Assembly: GCA_017848055.1 (NCBI GenBank)
Contig: JAGALZ010000041.1
Location: forward strand, 1-55,694
Reading direction: 5' to 3'
Length of the DNA stretch: 55,694 nucleotides
Source: Oscillospiraceae bacterium
GTDB lineage: Bacteria; Bacillota; Clostridia; Oscillospirales; Ruminococcaceae
Shown: in pieces, positions 55,493 to 55,694 of the stretch
Numbering within the stretch: position 1 is the stretch's first letter
Layout: each line of letters starts with the position of its first letter
Notes under the pieces: generated by a model
Database searches by the model: none
Seen by the model: the letters and a program-made list of their open reading frames with translations, nothing else
Told to the model about the DNA's origin: nothing
Position numbers and translations under genes: made by a program

Positions 55493-55523
55493 AGAGCAGT
55501 ATCGCTTGATGCGGTACTGCTCT
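55493..55523 (-). terminator. Terminator of the membrane-protein gene at the right edge
   Basis: AGAGCAGTATCGC and GCGGTACTGCTCT pair around a 5-base loop. On the minus strand GTTTGTTTTT follows. It lies 13 bases after the stop codon of the gene at 55536. Confidence 0.8.
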
Positions 55524-55535
55524 TGCTTTTATATA

Positions 55536-55694
55536 TTATTTTGATGCATCTCCCAGAAATTTTTTCAGTTTTACCAAAAAGCTTTTTGAAATCGGCTTGA
55601 TGATTATTCCGACAAAAACTGCGGCTATAACAGTTCCTTCTCTTACGCCGAGAAGCTCTCCACGTGCAATCAGGGAAATGAGTGCGGCAATTAC
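55536..55694 (-). CDS. C-terminal end of a YitT/YczE-like membrane protein (partial)
   Basis: The minus strand ends with 52 codons reading VIAALISLIARGELLGVREG then TVIAAVFVGIIIKPISKSF and LVKLKKFLGDASK before TAA. The GVREGTVIAA...VG pattern matches the last membrane helices of YitT/YczE (DUF6198-type) proteins, which are polytopic and mostly uncharacterised. The start lies beyond the window. Confidence 0.65.
   Translation of the reverse strand, partial: VIAALISLIARGELLGVREGTVIAAVFVGIIIKPISKSFLVKLKKFLGDASK

Overview
The window is the chromosomal replication-origin neighbourhood of a low-to-moderate GC Firmicute, most likely a Ruminococcus-like member of the Oscillospiraceae. Reasons: the dnaA/dnaN/yaaA/recF/remB/gyrB/gyrA and rpmH/rnpA/yidD/yidC/jag clusters, a clostridial-type ProRS, Soj/Spo0J plus a Noc-like ParB, Ser/Asp-rich lipoproteins and a Thr/Pro-rich surface stalk. 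No rRNA, tRNA, CRISPR array or prophage was recognised.

Left arm (1-20.9 kb, all genes on the minus strand): the edge of an insertion sequence, a CotH-type lipoprotein, mfd (interrupted by an in-frame TAG), pth, a NUDIX ADP-ribose pyrophosphatase coupled to a YfhO membrane protein, then the replication operon dnaN-yaaA-recF-remB-gyrB-ycxB-gyrA. The dnaN-dnaA gap carries a recognisable unwinding site: five TAG/TAA trinucleotides beside the box TGTTGAAAA, which recurs three more times there. Middle (21.9-25 kb, plus strand): rpmH, rnpA, yidD, yidC and jag. From 25 to 38.7 kb the canonical order is broken by a lipoprotein, a cytosolic GH13 amylase with an added C-terminal ribbon-helix-helix-like segment, a stalk protein, sseB-greA-lysS, and a soj-spo0J-serS-small membrane protein-proS operon. 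Most of these are transcribed against the expected fork. At 38.7-43.7 kb mnmE-mnmG-rsmG-noc resume on the plus strand with two perfect parS sites.

Right arm (44-55.7 kb): five paralogous secreted lipoproteins in a row, four of them sharing a promoter motif and one split by a TAG; a RING-like/DUF2628 membrane protein; a PHP phosphatase; an ACT-domain/PFL pair; and the end of a YitT-like membrane protein.

Two families of non-coding repeats run through the window. One is a mosaic of short hairpin modules filling nine intergenic gaps. The other is a roughly 200-bp element of three hairpins in four copies, whose central stem shows compensating base changes. The repeats, the origin features and the two premature amber codons are the observations most worth following up.
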